NCBI GenBank assembly: GCA_900764955.1
Contig: CAAFPY010000030.1
Coordinates: forward strand, 1-7,171
Reading direction: 5' to 3'
DNA: 7,171 nt
From: an uncultured Collinsella sp.
GTDB lineage: Bacteria; Actinomycetota; Coriobacteriia; Coriobacteriales; Coriobacteriaceae
Part shown: in pieces, positions 1-5,522 of the stretch
Layout of the letters: each line of letters starts with the position of its first letter
Position numbering within the stretch: position 1 is the first letter of the stretch
Program-made: the position numbers and the translations under genes
Notes under the pieces: generated by a model
What the model saw: only the letters and a program-made list of their open reading frames with translations
What the model was told of the DNA's origin: nothing
Database searches by the model: none

Positions 1-19
1 CGGCAACCGTTTCTAATTA

Positions 20-46
20 GTTACGCGGGTCTACGAACCGCGTAAC
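20..46. repeat. Short inverted repeat (9-bp perfect arms)
   Basis: GTTACGCGG (20-28) is the exact reverse complement of CCGCGTAAC (38-46), with a 9-nt loop. No T-run follows on either side, so it does not look like an intrinsic terminator. It lies at or just past the possible end of an off-window gene. Its role is unknown; it may be a 3'-end-stabilising hairpin or a protein site. Confidence 0.5.
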
Positions 47-88
47 CAGTTGACGCTGCGCGCCACCCAGGGCGACAATTTGTCATTC

Positions 89-130
89 AAAAGGCAAGGC
101 ATGACCAGAAGGTCTATGCCTTGCCTTTTT
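89..130. terminator. Probable bidirectional intrinsic terminator
   Basis: AAAAGGCAAGGCAT (89-102) pairs with ATGCCTTGCCTTTT (116-129). The stem continues as GACC/GGTC (103-106 with 111-114), with an AGAA loop and one bulged T at 115. The A-run on one side and T-run on the other let it act in both directions: T5 follows the stem on the plus strand and T4 closes it on the minus strand. It could end an off-window plus-strand gene, stop read-through from pdxST, or both. It lies about 215 nt beyond the pdxT stop, so an earlier pdxST terminator is possible. Confidence 0.75.
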
Positions 131-236
131 CATGCCAACTTGTTCGCCCTGGGCGGCGCTCGCTGGCGTTGCCAAAACATCGGCGTTGCCATGATCCAAG
201 GTAGTCATTGGGGACGTTCTTAAACGACTACATAGC

Positions 237-304
237 ATGAGAGTGGATAATCTCCCGGTTTGAGCCTGCATTCAAGCTCAAAGTGGGAGATTATCCACTC
301 TCAT
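237..304. repeat. Long hairpin with perfect 20-bp arms
   Basis: The arm ATGAGAGTGGATAATCTCCC (237-256) is the exact reverse complement of 285-304. Inside, after a 2x2 internal loop, TTTGAGC (259-265) pairs with GCTCAAA (276-282) around a 10-nt loop, giving 27 bp of stem. Outside, TTAAACGA (220-227) is mirrored by TCGTTTAA (330-337), with poorly matched sequence between, so the symmetric unit may span 220-337. The plus-strand side is followed by CATTTGTTGTAT, only moderately T-rich, so terminator function is possible but not obvious. The arms are much longer than a terminator needs, which suggests a dispersed palindromic repeat or a degenerate miniature element. It lies 40 nt past the pdxT stop. 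Confidence 0.7.
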
Positions 305-344
305 TTGTTGTATGTCCGAAAATCCACGCTCGTTTAAATTCTGC

Positions 345-932
345 CTACATTTGCAGGAACAGTTCGTGGAGGCGGGTGTCTTCGTCGAGCTCGGGGTGGA
401 AGGTGACGCCGAGCTGGTTGCCTTGGCGGGCGGCGACGATGCGACCGTCGACTTCGGCTAGGGCCTCAGTGTCGCCGTGCACTTCGACGATGCGGGGCGC
501 GCGGATAAACGTCAGCGGCACCTCACAGTCGATACCGCCTACCTGCCCCTTGGTGCGAAAGCTGCCGAGCTGTCTGCCGTAAGCATTGCGCTCAACGAGC
601 ACATCCATGGTTGCCAAGCGCGGCGTCCCCTTATCGTCGTGGGCGGCAAGATCGCGCGCCAACAGAATCAAGCCGGCGCAGGTGCCCAGGACGGGCATGC
701 CCTCAACAATGCGGGTGCGAAGCTCATCGAGCATACCAAGCTCGGCAAGTAACTTGCCCTGAACGGTGGACTCGCCGCCGGGGAGGACCAGGCGGTCAAA
801 GTTCTGCTGCAAATCGGCCGCCTGCCTCATCTCGATACAACGTGCGCCCAGCTCGGACAGTCTTGCCTCGTGCTCGGCAAAAGCGCCCTGGACCGCCAGC
901 ACGGCGACCGTTTGGTCTGCATAATCGCTCAT
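345..932 (-). CDS. pdxT: PdxT, glutaminase subunit of PLP synthase
   Basis: This 195-residue class I glutamine amidotransferase hydrolyses glutamine and channels the ammonia to PdxS for pyridoxal 5'-phosphate synthesis in the cytoplasm. Family marks visible in the sequence are the early VLAVQGAFAEH stretch (residues 11-21), PGGEST (51-56), the nucleophile Cys85 in GTCAG, the RNAYGRQLGSF segment (115-125), and His179 and Glu181 in FHPEL, which complete the Cys-His-Glu triad. Length is normal for the family and no key residue is missing. The ATG at 932-930 is preceded by AAAGGAT (944-938) with a 5-nt spacer. It starts 20 nt after the pdxS stop on the same strand, so it is co-transcribed and should assemble with PdxS into the usual 12+12 complex. 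The identification is secure. Confidence 0.97.
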   Translation of the reverse strand: MSDYADQTVAVLAVQGAFAEHEARLSELGARCIEMRQAADLQQNFDRLVLPGGESTVQGKLLAELGMLDELRTRIVEGMPVLGTCAGLILLARDLAAHDDKGTPRLATMDVLVERNAYGRQLGSFRTKGQVGGIDCEVPLTFIRAPRIVEVHGDTEALAEVDGRIVAARQGNQLGVTFHPELDEDTRLHELFLQM

Positions 933-952
933 GTGCGATCCTTTCTGCTGGA

Positions 953-1843
953 CTAGCGCCCGCGCTCCTCCATGATGATCTCGATTTCGTCGGCGTTGAT
1001 GCCCACCATGGCCTCGCCCAGGTCCTCCGAAAGCTCGGCGATGAGCTTGGCGTCGGTGAAGTTTGCCACGGCCTTGACGATGGCGGCGGCGCGCTTGGCG
1101 GGGTCGCCGCTCTTAAAGATGCCCGAGCCAACAAAGACGCCCTCGGCGCCCAGCTGCATCATCAGCGCGGCGTCGGCGGGGGTCGCGACTCCGCCGGCGG
1201 CAAAGTTTACGACGGGGAGCTTGCCCGTGGCATGGACCTCGCGCACCAGCTCGACCGGAACCTGCAGCTGCTTGGCTGCCTCAAAGAGCTCGTCGTCGCG
1301 CAGGGCAACAACGTCGCGGATCTGCTTTTGGATCTTGCGCATATGGCGCACGGCCTGAACGACGTCGCCCGTGCCCGGCTCGCCCTTGGTGCGAATCATC
1401 GTGGCGCCCTCGGCAACACGGCGCAGTGCCTCGCCCAGATCGCGGGCGCCGCAGACAAACGGCACGTCAAACTGGGTCTTGTCGATGTGGTAGACATCAT
1501 CGGCGGGGGAGAGGACCTCGGATTCGTCGATGTAGTCGATTTCGATGGCCTGCAGGATCTGCGCCTCGACAATGTGGCCGATGCGGCACTTGGCCATAAC
1601 AGGGATGGAGACGGCCTCCTGGATGCCCTTGATCATCTTGGGATCACTCATGCGCGAGACGCCGCCTGCGGCGCGGATGTCGGCCGGGATGCGCTCGAGC
1701 GCCATGACGGCGCAGGCGCCCGCCTCTTCGGCGATGCGTGCCTGCTCGGGCGTGGTGACGTCCATGATGACGCCGCCCTTGAGCATCTGCGCGAGCTCGC
1801 GGTTGAGTTTAACGCGATCGGCCTTGCTGGTCTGTTCTGCCAT
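953..1843 (-). CDS. pdxS: PdxS, PLP synthase subunit
   Basis: PdxS makes pyridoxal 5'-phosphate from ribose 5-phosphate, glyceraldehyde 3-phosphate and PdxT-supplied ammonia, by the route that does not use deoxyxylulose 5-phosphate. The 296-residue protein shows the family beta/alpha-barrel signatures: [13 protein letters not shown] with Asp28, [15 protein letters not shown] (47-61), [11 protein letters not shown] with Lys85, [10 protein letters not shown] (102-111), and [12 protein letters not shown] with Lys153. Asp28, Lys85 and Lys153 match by motif the catalytic Asp24, Lys81 and Lys149 described for Bacillus-type PdxS. The start is ATG 1843-1841, since AAGGGAG (1855-1849) lies 5 nt upstream and the protein then opens in the family style ([17 protein letters not shown]). 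An in-frame ATG 14 codons earlier (1885) would give an atypical N-terminus. It is the first gene of the pdxST operon, divergent from pdxR. Confidence 0.98.
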   Translation of the reverse strand: MAEQTSKADRVKLNRELAQMLKGGVIMDVTTPEQARIAEEAGACAVMALERIPADIRAAGGVSRMSDPKMIKGIQEAVSIPVMAKCRIGHIVEAQILQAIEIDYIDESEVLSPADDVYHIDKTQFDVPFVCGARDLGEALRRVAEGATMIRTKGEPGTGDVVQAVRHMRKIQKQIRDVVALRDDELFEAAKQLQVPVELVREVHATGKLPVVNFAAGGVATPADAALMMQLGAEGVFVGSGIFKSGDPAKRAAAIVKAVANFTDAKLIAELSEDLGEAMVGINADEIEIIMEERGR

Positions 1844-1927
1844 GGTTGCTCCCTTGGTTGGCATGTGCATTGCTTGACGGAACATCCTATCGGGGAGCTG
1901 GGTATGGCGAAATACTCAGTTTTCGAG

Positions 1928-1933
1928 ATAATA
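1928..1933 (-). promoter_or_regulatory. Candidate -10 element for pdxST (weak)
   Basis: Read on the minus strand this is TATTAT, about 85 nt upstream of the pdxS ATG. No good -35 hexamer lies 16-18 bp farther upstream. That would fit an activator-dependent promoter, since an AAGGTCAG repeat (1936-1943) falls in the spacer and another (1970-1977) lies upstream. An alternative minus-strand pair nearer the gene, TTTCGC with TAGGAT near 1888-1893, cannot be excluded. Low certainty. Confidence 0.3.
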
Positions 1934-1935
1934 AC

Positions 1936-1977
1936 AAGGTCAGAGTAATATCAGATTGAATGACTCGATAAGGTCAG
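1936..1977. promoter_or_regulatory. Putative PdxR operator: two direct repeats AAGGTCAG
   Basis: AAGGTCAG occurs at 1936-1943 and again at 1970-1977, in the same orientation and 34 bp start to start, within the 145-nt spacer between the divergent pdxS and pdxR starts. Direct repeats spaced by several helical turns are typical of MocR regulators such as GabR and PdxR, whose domain-swapped dimers place two winged helices on separated half-sites. The first copy lies just upstream of the candidate pdxR -10 box (1946-1951); the second lies between the likely pdxR transcription start and its ribosome binding site. That arrangement fits autorepression of pdxR and activation of pdxST. Binding by PdxR is inferred. 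Confidence 0.55.
1946..1951 (+). promoter_or_regulatory. Candidate -10 element for pdxR
   Basis: TAATAT is a good match to TATAAT and lies 37 nt before the chosen pdxR ATG. The -35 position is weak: TTCGAG or a one-base-shifted neighbour around 1922-1928 is the best available. Placement between the two AAGGTCAG copies supports regulation by the gene product itself. Confidence 0.4.
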
Positions 1978-1988
1978 GTGACAAACTC

Positions 1989-3404
1989 ATGCTTGACTAT
2001 AATTTGGAAAACCGCGGCGAAGCATCGCTCTATGAGTATGTTTACCAGCAAATTCGAGATGATATCGTTGCTGGACGCATTGCGGCGGGGGAGCATCTTC
2101 CGTCTAAGCGCGCCTTTGCGAGTCATCTGGGTATCAGTGTCATTACCATCGAGAATGCATATAGCCAGTTGCTTGCCGAGGGCTATATTTGCTCAATGCC
2201 GCGTCGTGGCTACTACGCGTGCGAGCTTCCGGATGCGCCGGTTTTGGCTTTGGCTGCGGGGGATATCGACCGAGAAGCTGTCCCTGTTGGTCCCAGCGCG
2301 CATGATGCCATGGGGCAGGCAGAGCGATTCGACGCACTTTCTCCTTCCGCTTTGGAGGCGGCGCGGCTTTGGCAAAGTGCGCTACGGGCGACGCTGACGT
2401 CCGAAGACGAACGTGAAATCTTTTCGCCCGCACCGGCGCATGGCACCGCTCGACTGCGACGTGCGATTGCGCACCATCTGCGCGGGACAAGGGGCATGAA
2501 TGTCAATCCCGACAATATCGTTATCGGTGCGGGCGCCCAGCTGCTCGATACCATGTTGGTTCAGTTGCTTGGCGCGGACAAGGTGTATGCCGTCGAGGAT
2601 CCAGGCTATTTGCGCTTGACGCGCATCTATCAGGCCATGGGTTGCGAAGTGCGGCATGTCCCGTTGGATGCTGAGGGCGTGGACTTGAGCGCGCTGCAGA
2701 AAACCGGGACCGATGTCCTTCACCTGATGCCGTCTCATCAGTATCCGACTGGTCTTGTGACGAGCATTGCACGTCGCTATGCGTTGCTGAGCTGGGCCGC
2801 CGAGCGGCCAGGTCGGTATCTCATCGAAGACGACTTTGATTGTGAGTTTCGTCTTGCCGGCAAGCCGATTCCCGCACTCGCGTCGATCGATGCCGCCCAG
2901 TCGGTTATCTACACCAACACGTTTTCGAAGAGCCTTTCATCGGCGTTACGTTTGGCGTACATGGTGCTGCCCGATGAGCTAATGGAGAGGTTTAAACGCA
3001 ACCTTGGTTTCTACGCCTCGTCGGTAAGTTCTGTTGATCAGGTTGCCTTGGCGCGTTTGCTGGAATCGGGTGATTACGAGCGACATGTGAACCGCGTGCG
3101 CGTTCGTGCTCGCGAGGCGCGTGATGGCCTGGCGGCGCTTGTACGGAAAGCGTTTCCGGCAGGGGAGGTTTCGATCGATCATGCAGACGCGGGCCTTTAC
3201 TGCACTGTTGCCCTGGCCGAGGACAAGGCAGGGGAGAGTTTCGCGAAGGCTCTCGCTGACGCTCGTATTTCCTATGTCAACATCGCCGATTGCCTGTGGA
3301 CGGGTGATCGGGCATCGACTAAGAACGCTCCATCTCGCGTCCTCATACAATACGACGACCTGAGCTCTCAGTCGCTCAGTGTTCTTCAGGAGCAACTGCA
3401 ATAA
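1989..3404 (+). CDS. pdxR: PdxR, MocR-family PLP-responsive transcription regulator
   Basis: This 471-residue protein joins an N-terminal GntR-type winged helix (about residues 12-78, with LPSKRAFASHLGIS.ITIENAY and the wing PRRGYY) to a fold-type I aminotransferase domain (about 120-471). The second domain shows VEDPGY (202-207), HQYPTG (250-255), EDDFDCEF (280-287) and the PLP-binding Lys314 in NTFSKSLSSALRLAY. MocR proteins of this kind bind PLP as an effector rather than catalyse transamination. Divergence from pdxST identifies it as the likely PdxR, controlling PLP synthesis and probably itself. The start is ATG 1989, because AGGTGA (1976-1981) sits 7 nt upstream and the protein then begins shortly before the winged helix. 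An in-frame TTG at 1956 would also be open but has no good ribosome binding site. Family assignment is firm; PdxR as opposed to another MocR regulator rests on context. Confidence 0.88.
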   Translation: MLDYNLENRGEASLYEYVYQQIRDDIVAGRIAAGEHLPSKRAFASHLGISVITIENAYSQLLAEGYICSMPRRGYYACELPDAPVLALAAGDIDREAVPVGPSAHDAMGQAERFDALSPSALEAARLWQSALRATLTSEDEREIFSPAPAHGTARLRRAIAHHLRGTRGMNVNPDNIVIGAGAQLLDTMLVQLLGADKVYAVEDPGYLRLTRIYQAMGCEVRHVPLDAEGVDLSALQKTGTDVLHLMPSHQYPTGLVTSIARRYALLSWAAERPGRYLIEDDFDCEFRLAGKPIPALASIDAAQSVIYTNTFSKSLSSALRLAYMVLPDELMERFKRNLGFYASSVSSVDQVALARLLESGDYERHVNRVRVRAREARDGLAALVRKAFPAGEVSIDHADAGLYCTVALAEDKAGESFAKALADARISYVNIADCLWTGDRASTKNAPSRVLIQYDDLSSQSLSVLQEQLQ

Positions 3405-3413
3405 GCCAACGAA

Positions 3414-3442
3414 AAGGCCCGAACCAATACGGTCCGGGCCTT
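3414..3442. terminator. Bidirectional terminator between pdxR and the rubrerythrin gene
   Basis: AAGGCCCGAACC (3414-3425) pairs with GGTCCGGGCCTT (3431-3442) around AATAC, with one internal mismatch. On the minus strand the stem ends in TTTTCG, a reasonable U-run for the rubrerythrin transcript; on the plus strand it is followed by TTCTTC for pdxR. It begins 10 nt after the pdxR stop and lies 35 nt past the rubrerythrin stop, as expected for a shared terminator of convergent genes. Confidence 0.88.
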
Positions 3443-3476
3443 CTTCGAGCTAGAGGTTATGTCTCAGGCAGTTGGC

Positions 3477-4037
3477 TTAGCCAAAGTAGCGCTTGAGCAG
3501 GCCGGCGAAAGCCTTGCCGTGGCGAGCCTCGTCGCGAGCCATCTCGTGCACGGTGTCGTGGATGGCATCGAGGCCAGCGGCCTTGGCGCGCTTGGCAAGA
3601 TCGGTCTTGCCGGCGGTGGCGCCGTTCTCGGCCTCAACGCGCATTTCGAGGTTCTTCTTGGTGGAATCGGTCACGACCTCGCCCAGGAGCTCGGCGAACT
3701 TGGCGGCATGCTCGGCCTCCTCGTGGGCAGCCTTCTCCCAGTACAGGCCGATCTCGGGATAACCCTCGCGATGAGCGACGCGAGCCATGGCCAGGTACAT
3801 ACCGACCTCGGAGCACTCGCCCTCAAAGTTGGCGCGCAGATCGGCAACGATGTCCTCGGAGACGCCCTCCATCTTGGCGACGCCCACGACGTGCTCGGCA
3901 GCCCACTCGAGCTGGCCCTCCTCCTGCTTCAGGAAGCGAGAGCCAGGAACGCCGCACTGGGGGCACTTGAAATCCTCGGGCAGCTGGTCGCCGTCGAACT
4001 CTTCCACATAACCGCAAACGGGGCAAACAAACTTCAT
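3477..4037 (-). CDS. rbr: Reverse rubrerythrin (N-terminal rubredoxin domain plus diiron ferritin-like domain)
   Basis: Rubrerythrins reduce hydrogen peroxide, and in the reverse type also oxygen, using electrons that reach a diiron site through a rubredoxin iron. This 186-residue protein has the domains in the reversed order. The rubredoxin domain comes first (residues 1-35), with Cys5 and Cys8 in CPVC and Cys25 and Cys28 in CPQC. The four-helix diiron domain follows (about 45-186), with ligand motifs [14 protein letters not shown] (Glu74), HEEAEHA (Glu107, His110), RVEAENGA (Glu135/Glu137) and DEARHGKAF (Glu170, His173). This order matches the oxygen-reducing rubperoxin type known from Clostridium. 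The start is ATG 4037-4035, with AAAGGAT (4050-4044) 6 nt upstream. An in-frame ATG at 4130 would overlap the predicted promoter and precede the rubredoxin domain by 31 unrelated residues. It is a single-gene unit, convergent with pdxR and divergent from the alcohol dehydrogenase; oxidative-stress control is likely but no regulator site is recognised. Confidence 0.95.
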   Translation of the reverse strand: MKFVCPVCGYVEEFDGDQLPEDFKCPQCGVPGSRFLKQEEGQLEWAAEHVVGVAKMEGVSEDIVADLRANFEGECSEVGMYLAMARVAHREGYPEIGLYWEKAAHEEAEHAAKFAELLGEVVTDSTKKNLEMRVEAENGATAGKTDLAKRAKAAGLDAIHDTVHEMARDEARHGKAFAGLLKRYFG

Positions 4038-4040
4038 GAT

Positions 4041-4057
4041 TCGATCCTTTCGATCGA
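4041..4057 (-). promoter_or_regulatory. Small hairpin presenting the rubrerythrin ribosome binding site
   Basis: On the minus strand, TCGATC (4057-4052) and GATCGA (4046-4041) form a 6-bp stem with a GAAAG loop. The Shine-Dalgarno AAAGGAT runs from the loop into the 3' arm and ends 6 nt before the ATG. The stem is short and AT-containing, so any effect on translation would be modest. Confidence 0.35.
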
Positions 4058-4073
4058 TGGCGATGGTGCGCTC

Positions 4074-4102
4074 GTCCGGTCCCGTAAGGGCCCTCTCCGG
4101 AC
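4074..4102 (-). promoter_or_regulatory. GC-rich hairpin in the rubrerythrin 5' leader
   Basis: GTCCGG (4074-4079) and CCGGAC (4097-4102) are perfect 6-bp arms, with CCC-GTAA-GGG (4081-4090) as an inner stem-loop. It lies between the predicted promoter and the ribosome binding site, so it would be in the roughly 80-nt leader. It may stabilise the 5' end; no T-run follows, so it is not an evident attenuator. Confidence 0.4.
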
Positions 4103-4121
4103 GTGCGTCTTGACGAGTTCT

Positions 4122-4149
4122 ATTATCCATAAATGAGACCGAATGTGAA
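4122..4149 (-). promoter_or_regulatory. Predicted promoter of the rubrerythrin gene
   Basis: On the minus strand, TTCACA (4149-4144, five of six bases of TTGACA) is separated by 16 bp from GATAAT (4127-4122, five of six of TATAAT). TAATAG, two bases farther on with an 18-bp spacer, is an alternative -10. An A/T-rich stretch (about 4164-4183) lies just upstream of the -35 and could act as an UP element. It predicts a leader of roughly 80 nt. Confidence 0.6.
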
Positions 4150-4196
4150 GCCTATTAGGAATGATTTTTATTAAAACAATTTAAGCATGTGTAGAT

Positions 4197-4210
4197 GTTG
4201 ATTGATTAAC
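4197..4210. promoter_or_regulatory. Palindromic operator-like site 1 upstream of the alcohol dehydrogenase
   Basis: GTTGATTGATTAAC is a nearly perfect 14-bp palindrome. It agrees at 12 of 14 positions with the reverse complement of a second site at 4261-4274, and the two centres are 64 bp apart, close to six helical turns. The consensus is GTTGATTGRTYAAC. It lies roughly 50 bp upstream of the start predicted from the TACAAT box. The binding protein is unknown and no regulator gene for it lies in the window. Confidence 0.5.
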
Positions 4211-4241
4211 GATTGCTAGACCTCGTGCGACCTCCGATGAG

Positions 4242-4247
4242 TACAAT
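4242..4247 (+). promoter_or_regulatory. Candidate -10 element for the alcohol/aldehyde dehydrogenase operon (weak)
   Basis: TACAAT matches five of six bases of the -10 consensus and lies 46 nt before the ATG. No recognisable -35 sits 16-18 bp upstream (GACCTC or neighbours), which would fit activation from site 1 at 4197-4210. The box overlaps a small inverted repeat, CCGAT (4234-4238) with ATCGG (4246-4250). Confidence 0.35.
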
Positions 4248-4260
4248 CGGTCGAGCAAAT

Positions 4261-4274
4261 GTTGACCAATCAAC
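4261..4274. promoter_or_regulatory. Palindromic operator-like site 2 upstream of the alcohol dehydrogenase
   Basis: GTTGA (4261-4265) and TCAAC (4270-4274) are perfect arms around CCAA. Read on the minus strand the site is GTTGATTGGTCAAC, nearly identical to site 1 at 4197-4210. It ends 6 nt before the AGGAG ribosome binding site, so a protein here could block elongation, or the pair could support a looped repression complex. Confidence 0.5.
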
Positions 4275-4293
4275 AAATGAAGGAGCTTCCTTT

Positions 4294-5514
4294 ATGCATC
4301 TAGCCCGCCGCGCCTGGTGCCGAACGTATCAAACGGTTTTTCGCATCGCATTGCCGGTGCTGCCCTATACCGAGCCACGCATTTTAGAGCACGCTGAGGA
4401 AGTGCCCGCAGTGCTTCAAAAGCGTTCAATACACCATGTTCTTATCGTGACAGATCCCGGCATTGCCCGTCTGGGGCTCACGGCACCGCTCGAGACAGCG
4501 CTCGCGTCCAAGGGAATTAGCGCTGCGGTCTATGCCGAAACACGTGCGAACCCCACGGTCTCAAACGTGGAGGAAGCGGCATCTCTGTATCGAGAGAGCG
4601 CCTGCCAGGCCATTATCGGCTTTGGCGGCGGTTCGGCCATGGACTGCGCCAAGGGCGTGGGCGCGCGCATCGCGCAGCCAAAGAAGCCCATCAACAAGAT
4701 GCGCGGCCTGTTGCGTATCCATCGTCGCCTGCCGCTGCTCATCGCCGTTCCCACCACGGCGGGCACGGGAAGCGAGGTCACGCTTGCAGCGGTAATTACC
4801 GACGACGAGACGCACTACAAGTATCCCATTAACGACTTTGTGCTGATCCCGCGCTTTGCGGTGCACGACCCCGAGTTTACGCGCGGCCTGCCCGCCTCCA
4901 TTACGGGGCAAACGGGCATGGACGCCCTGACGCATGCCGTCGAGGCCTTTATCGGGCGCAGCACCACGCCCTATACGCGCAAGATGGCGCGCCAGGCGGT
5001 GCAGCTCATCCACGACAATTTGCTCGAGGCCTATGAGTGCGGTGGCAACATGTGTGCGCGCCGCAATATGCTTTCGGCGGCGTATAAAGCGGGCGTTGCC
5101 TTTACGCGCTCTTATGTTGGATACGTCCATGCCATCGCGCACAGCCTGGGCGGGCGTTACGGGATTCCCCACGGCTTGGCCAACGCCATCATCCTGCCGC
5201 GCATGCTTCGCGCCTATGGCGAAGCTGCTGCTCCCAAGCTCGCCGATCTCGCCCGCATGGCCGGCATTGCGCCGGCTAATGCGCTGGACAACGTGGCTGC
5301 TGAGGCCTTTATCGATTGGGTCGACCGCATGAACGCCGCCTTGGGCATACCCAAATATGTGACGGGCATTCGCCGCTCCGACATTCCTGAGATGGCGGCG
5401 CATGCCGATGCCGAGGCCAATCCGCTGTACCCCGTTCCGCTTTTAATGGACCGTTTGGAACTCGAGCATATGTACGAAGTCGTCGCGGGTGGTATGTTTG
5501 AGGGCGAGAACTAG
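4294..5514 (+). CDS. Iron-containing (group III) alcohol dehydrogenase
   Basis: This 406-residue cytoplasmic enzyme of the iron-dependent alcohol dehydrogenase family interconverts an alcohol and its aldehyde with NAD(P). The N-terminal Rossmann-like half carries IIGFGGGSAMDCAKG (107-121), including the GGGS nucleotide-binding loop, and VPTTAGTGSEVT (152-163). The helical half carries the metal ligands Asp210 and His214 in GMDALTHAVEAFI, His279 in YVHAIAHSLGG, and His293 in GIPHGLANAI, in the spacing of FucO-type enzymes. All four ligands are present. The start is ATG 4294, because AGGAG (4281-4285) lies 8 nt upstream; an in-frame TTG at 4213 has no better site and would run through the regulatory palindrome. 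The aldehyde dehydrogenase gene follows after 8 nt, so the pair is an operon handling a common aldehyde. Substrate cannot be told from sequence: butanol-, propanediol- and general aldehyde-reducing types share these motifs. Confidence 0.93.
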   Translation: MHLARRAWCRTYQTVFRIALPVLPYTEPRILEHAEEVPAVLQKRSIHHVLIVTDPGIARLGLTAPLETALASKGISAAVYAETRANPTVSNVEEAASLYRESACQAIIGFGGGSAMDCAKGVGARIAQPKKPINKMRGLLRIHRRLPLLIAVPTTAGTGSEVTLAAVITDDETHYKYPINDFVLIPRFAVHDPEFTRGLPASITGQTGMDALTHAVEAFIGRSTTPYTRKMARQAVQLIHDNLLEAYECGGNMCARRNMLSAAYKAGVAFTRSYVGYVHAIAHSLGGRYGIPHGLANAIILPRMLRAYGEAAAPKLADLARMAGIAPANALDNVAAEAFIDWVDRMNAALGIPKYVTGIRRSDIPEMAAHADAEANPLYPVPLLMDRLELEHMYEVVAGGMFEGEN

Positions 5515-5518
5515 GAGG
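5513..5518 (+). promoter_or_regulatory. Ribosome binding site overlapping the upstream stop codon
   Basis: AGGAGG begins inside the TAG stop of the alcohol dehydrogenase (5512-5514) and lies 4 nt before the aldehyde dehydrogenase ATG. This overlap favours translational coupling of the two enzymes and fixes the second start. Confidence 0.8.
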
Positions 5519-5522
5519 GTCC

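Larger units (their letters stand above)
1..344. other. Intergenic region downstream of pdxT, rich in inverted repeats
   Basis: No convincing gene is seen here. The three plus-strand frames entering from the left stop at 14-16, 18-20 and 43-45, so an upstream plus-strand gene could end here, but too few residues are visible to name it or choose the frame. A 62-codon minus-strand reading frame (271 to 83) runs through the terminator hairpin and half of the long inverted repeat, has no recognisable motif, and is not called. The stretch is dominated by structure: a 9-bp hairpin at 20-46, a terminator-like hairpin at 89-130 enclosed by a second inverted repeat (60-78 with 140-159), and a 20-bp-arm hairpin at 237-304. 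Confidence 0.6.

Noticed and set aside
20..46. tRNA-like sequence, since CTACGAA resembles an arginine tRNA anticodon loop
   Set aside because: The loop is two bases too long for the stem, and no D-arm, T-arm (GGTTCGA-type) or acceptor stem can be built around it on either strand.
1..344. CRISPR array or transposase remnant in the repeat-rich left end
   Set aside because: The repeats are inverted pairs, not regularly spaced direct repeats, and no transposase-like translation is present in any frame.
1844..1885. Longer PdxS starting at the in-frame ATG at 1885
   Set aside because: The extra 14 residues are not PdxS-like, the strong AAGGGAG lies before the inner ATG, and family length fits the shorter form.
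611..1948. A 445-codon open frame on the plus strand opposite pdxS and part of pdxT
   Set aside because: It is antisense to genes with complete PdxS and PdxT motifs, has no recognisable domain, and is the usual product of biased codon use in GC-rich DNA.
1998..2003. TATAAT just inside pdxR as a promoter
   Set aside because: It lies within the coding start and has no suitable -35 hexamer at 16-18 bp, so it is most likely coincidental.
4038..4130. Longer rubrerythrin starting at 4130
   Set aside because: The extension overlaps the best promoter -10, contains leader hairpins and precedes the rubredoxin domain with unrelated residues, while a good ribosome binding site serves the start at 4037.
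3459..4136. A 225-codon plus-strand frame opposite the rubrerythrin gene
   Set aside because: Low-complexity Leu/Gly/Ala-rich translation fully antisense to an intact rubrerythrin and running through the divergent promoter.
4561..5403. A 280-codon minus-strand frame opposite the alcohol dehydrogenase
   Set aside because: No motif and no ribosome binding site; the opposite strand encodes a complete enzyme with all metal ligands.
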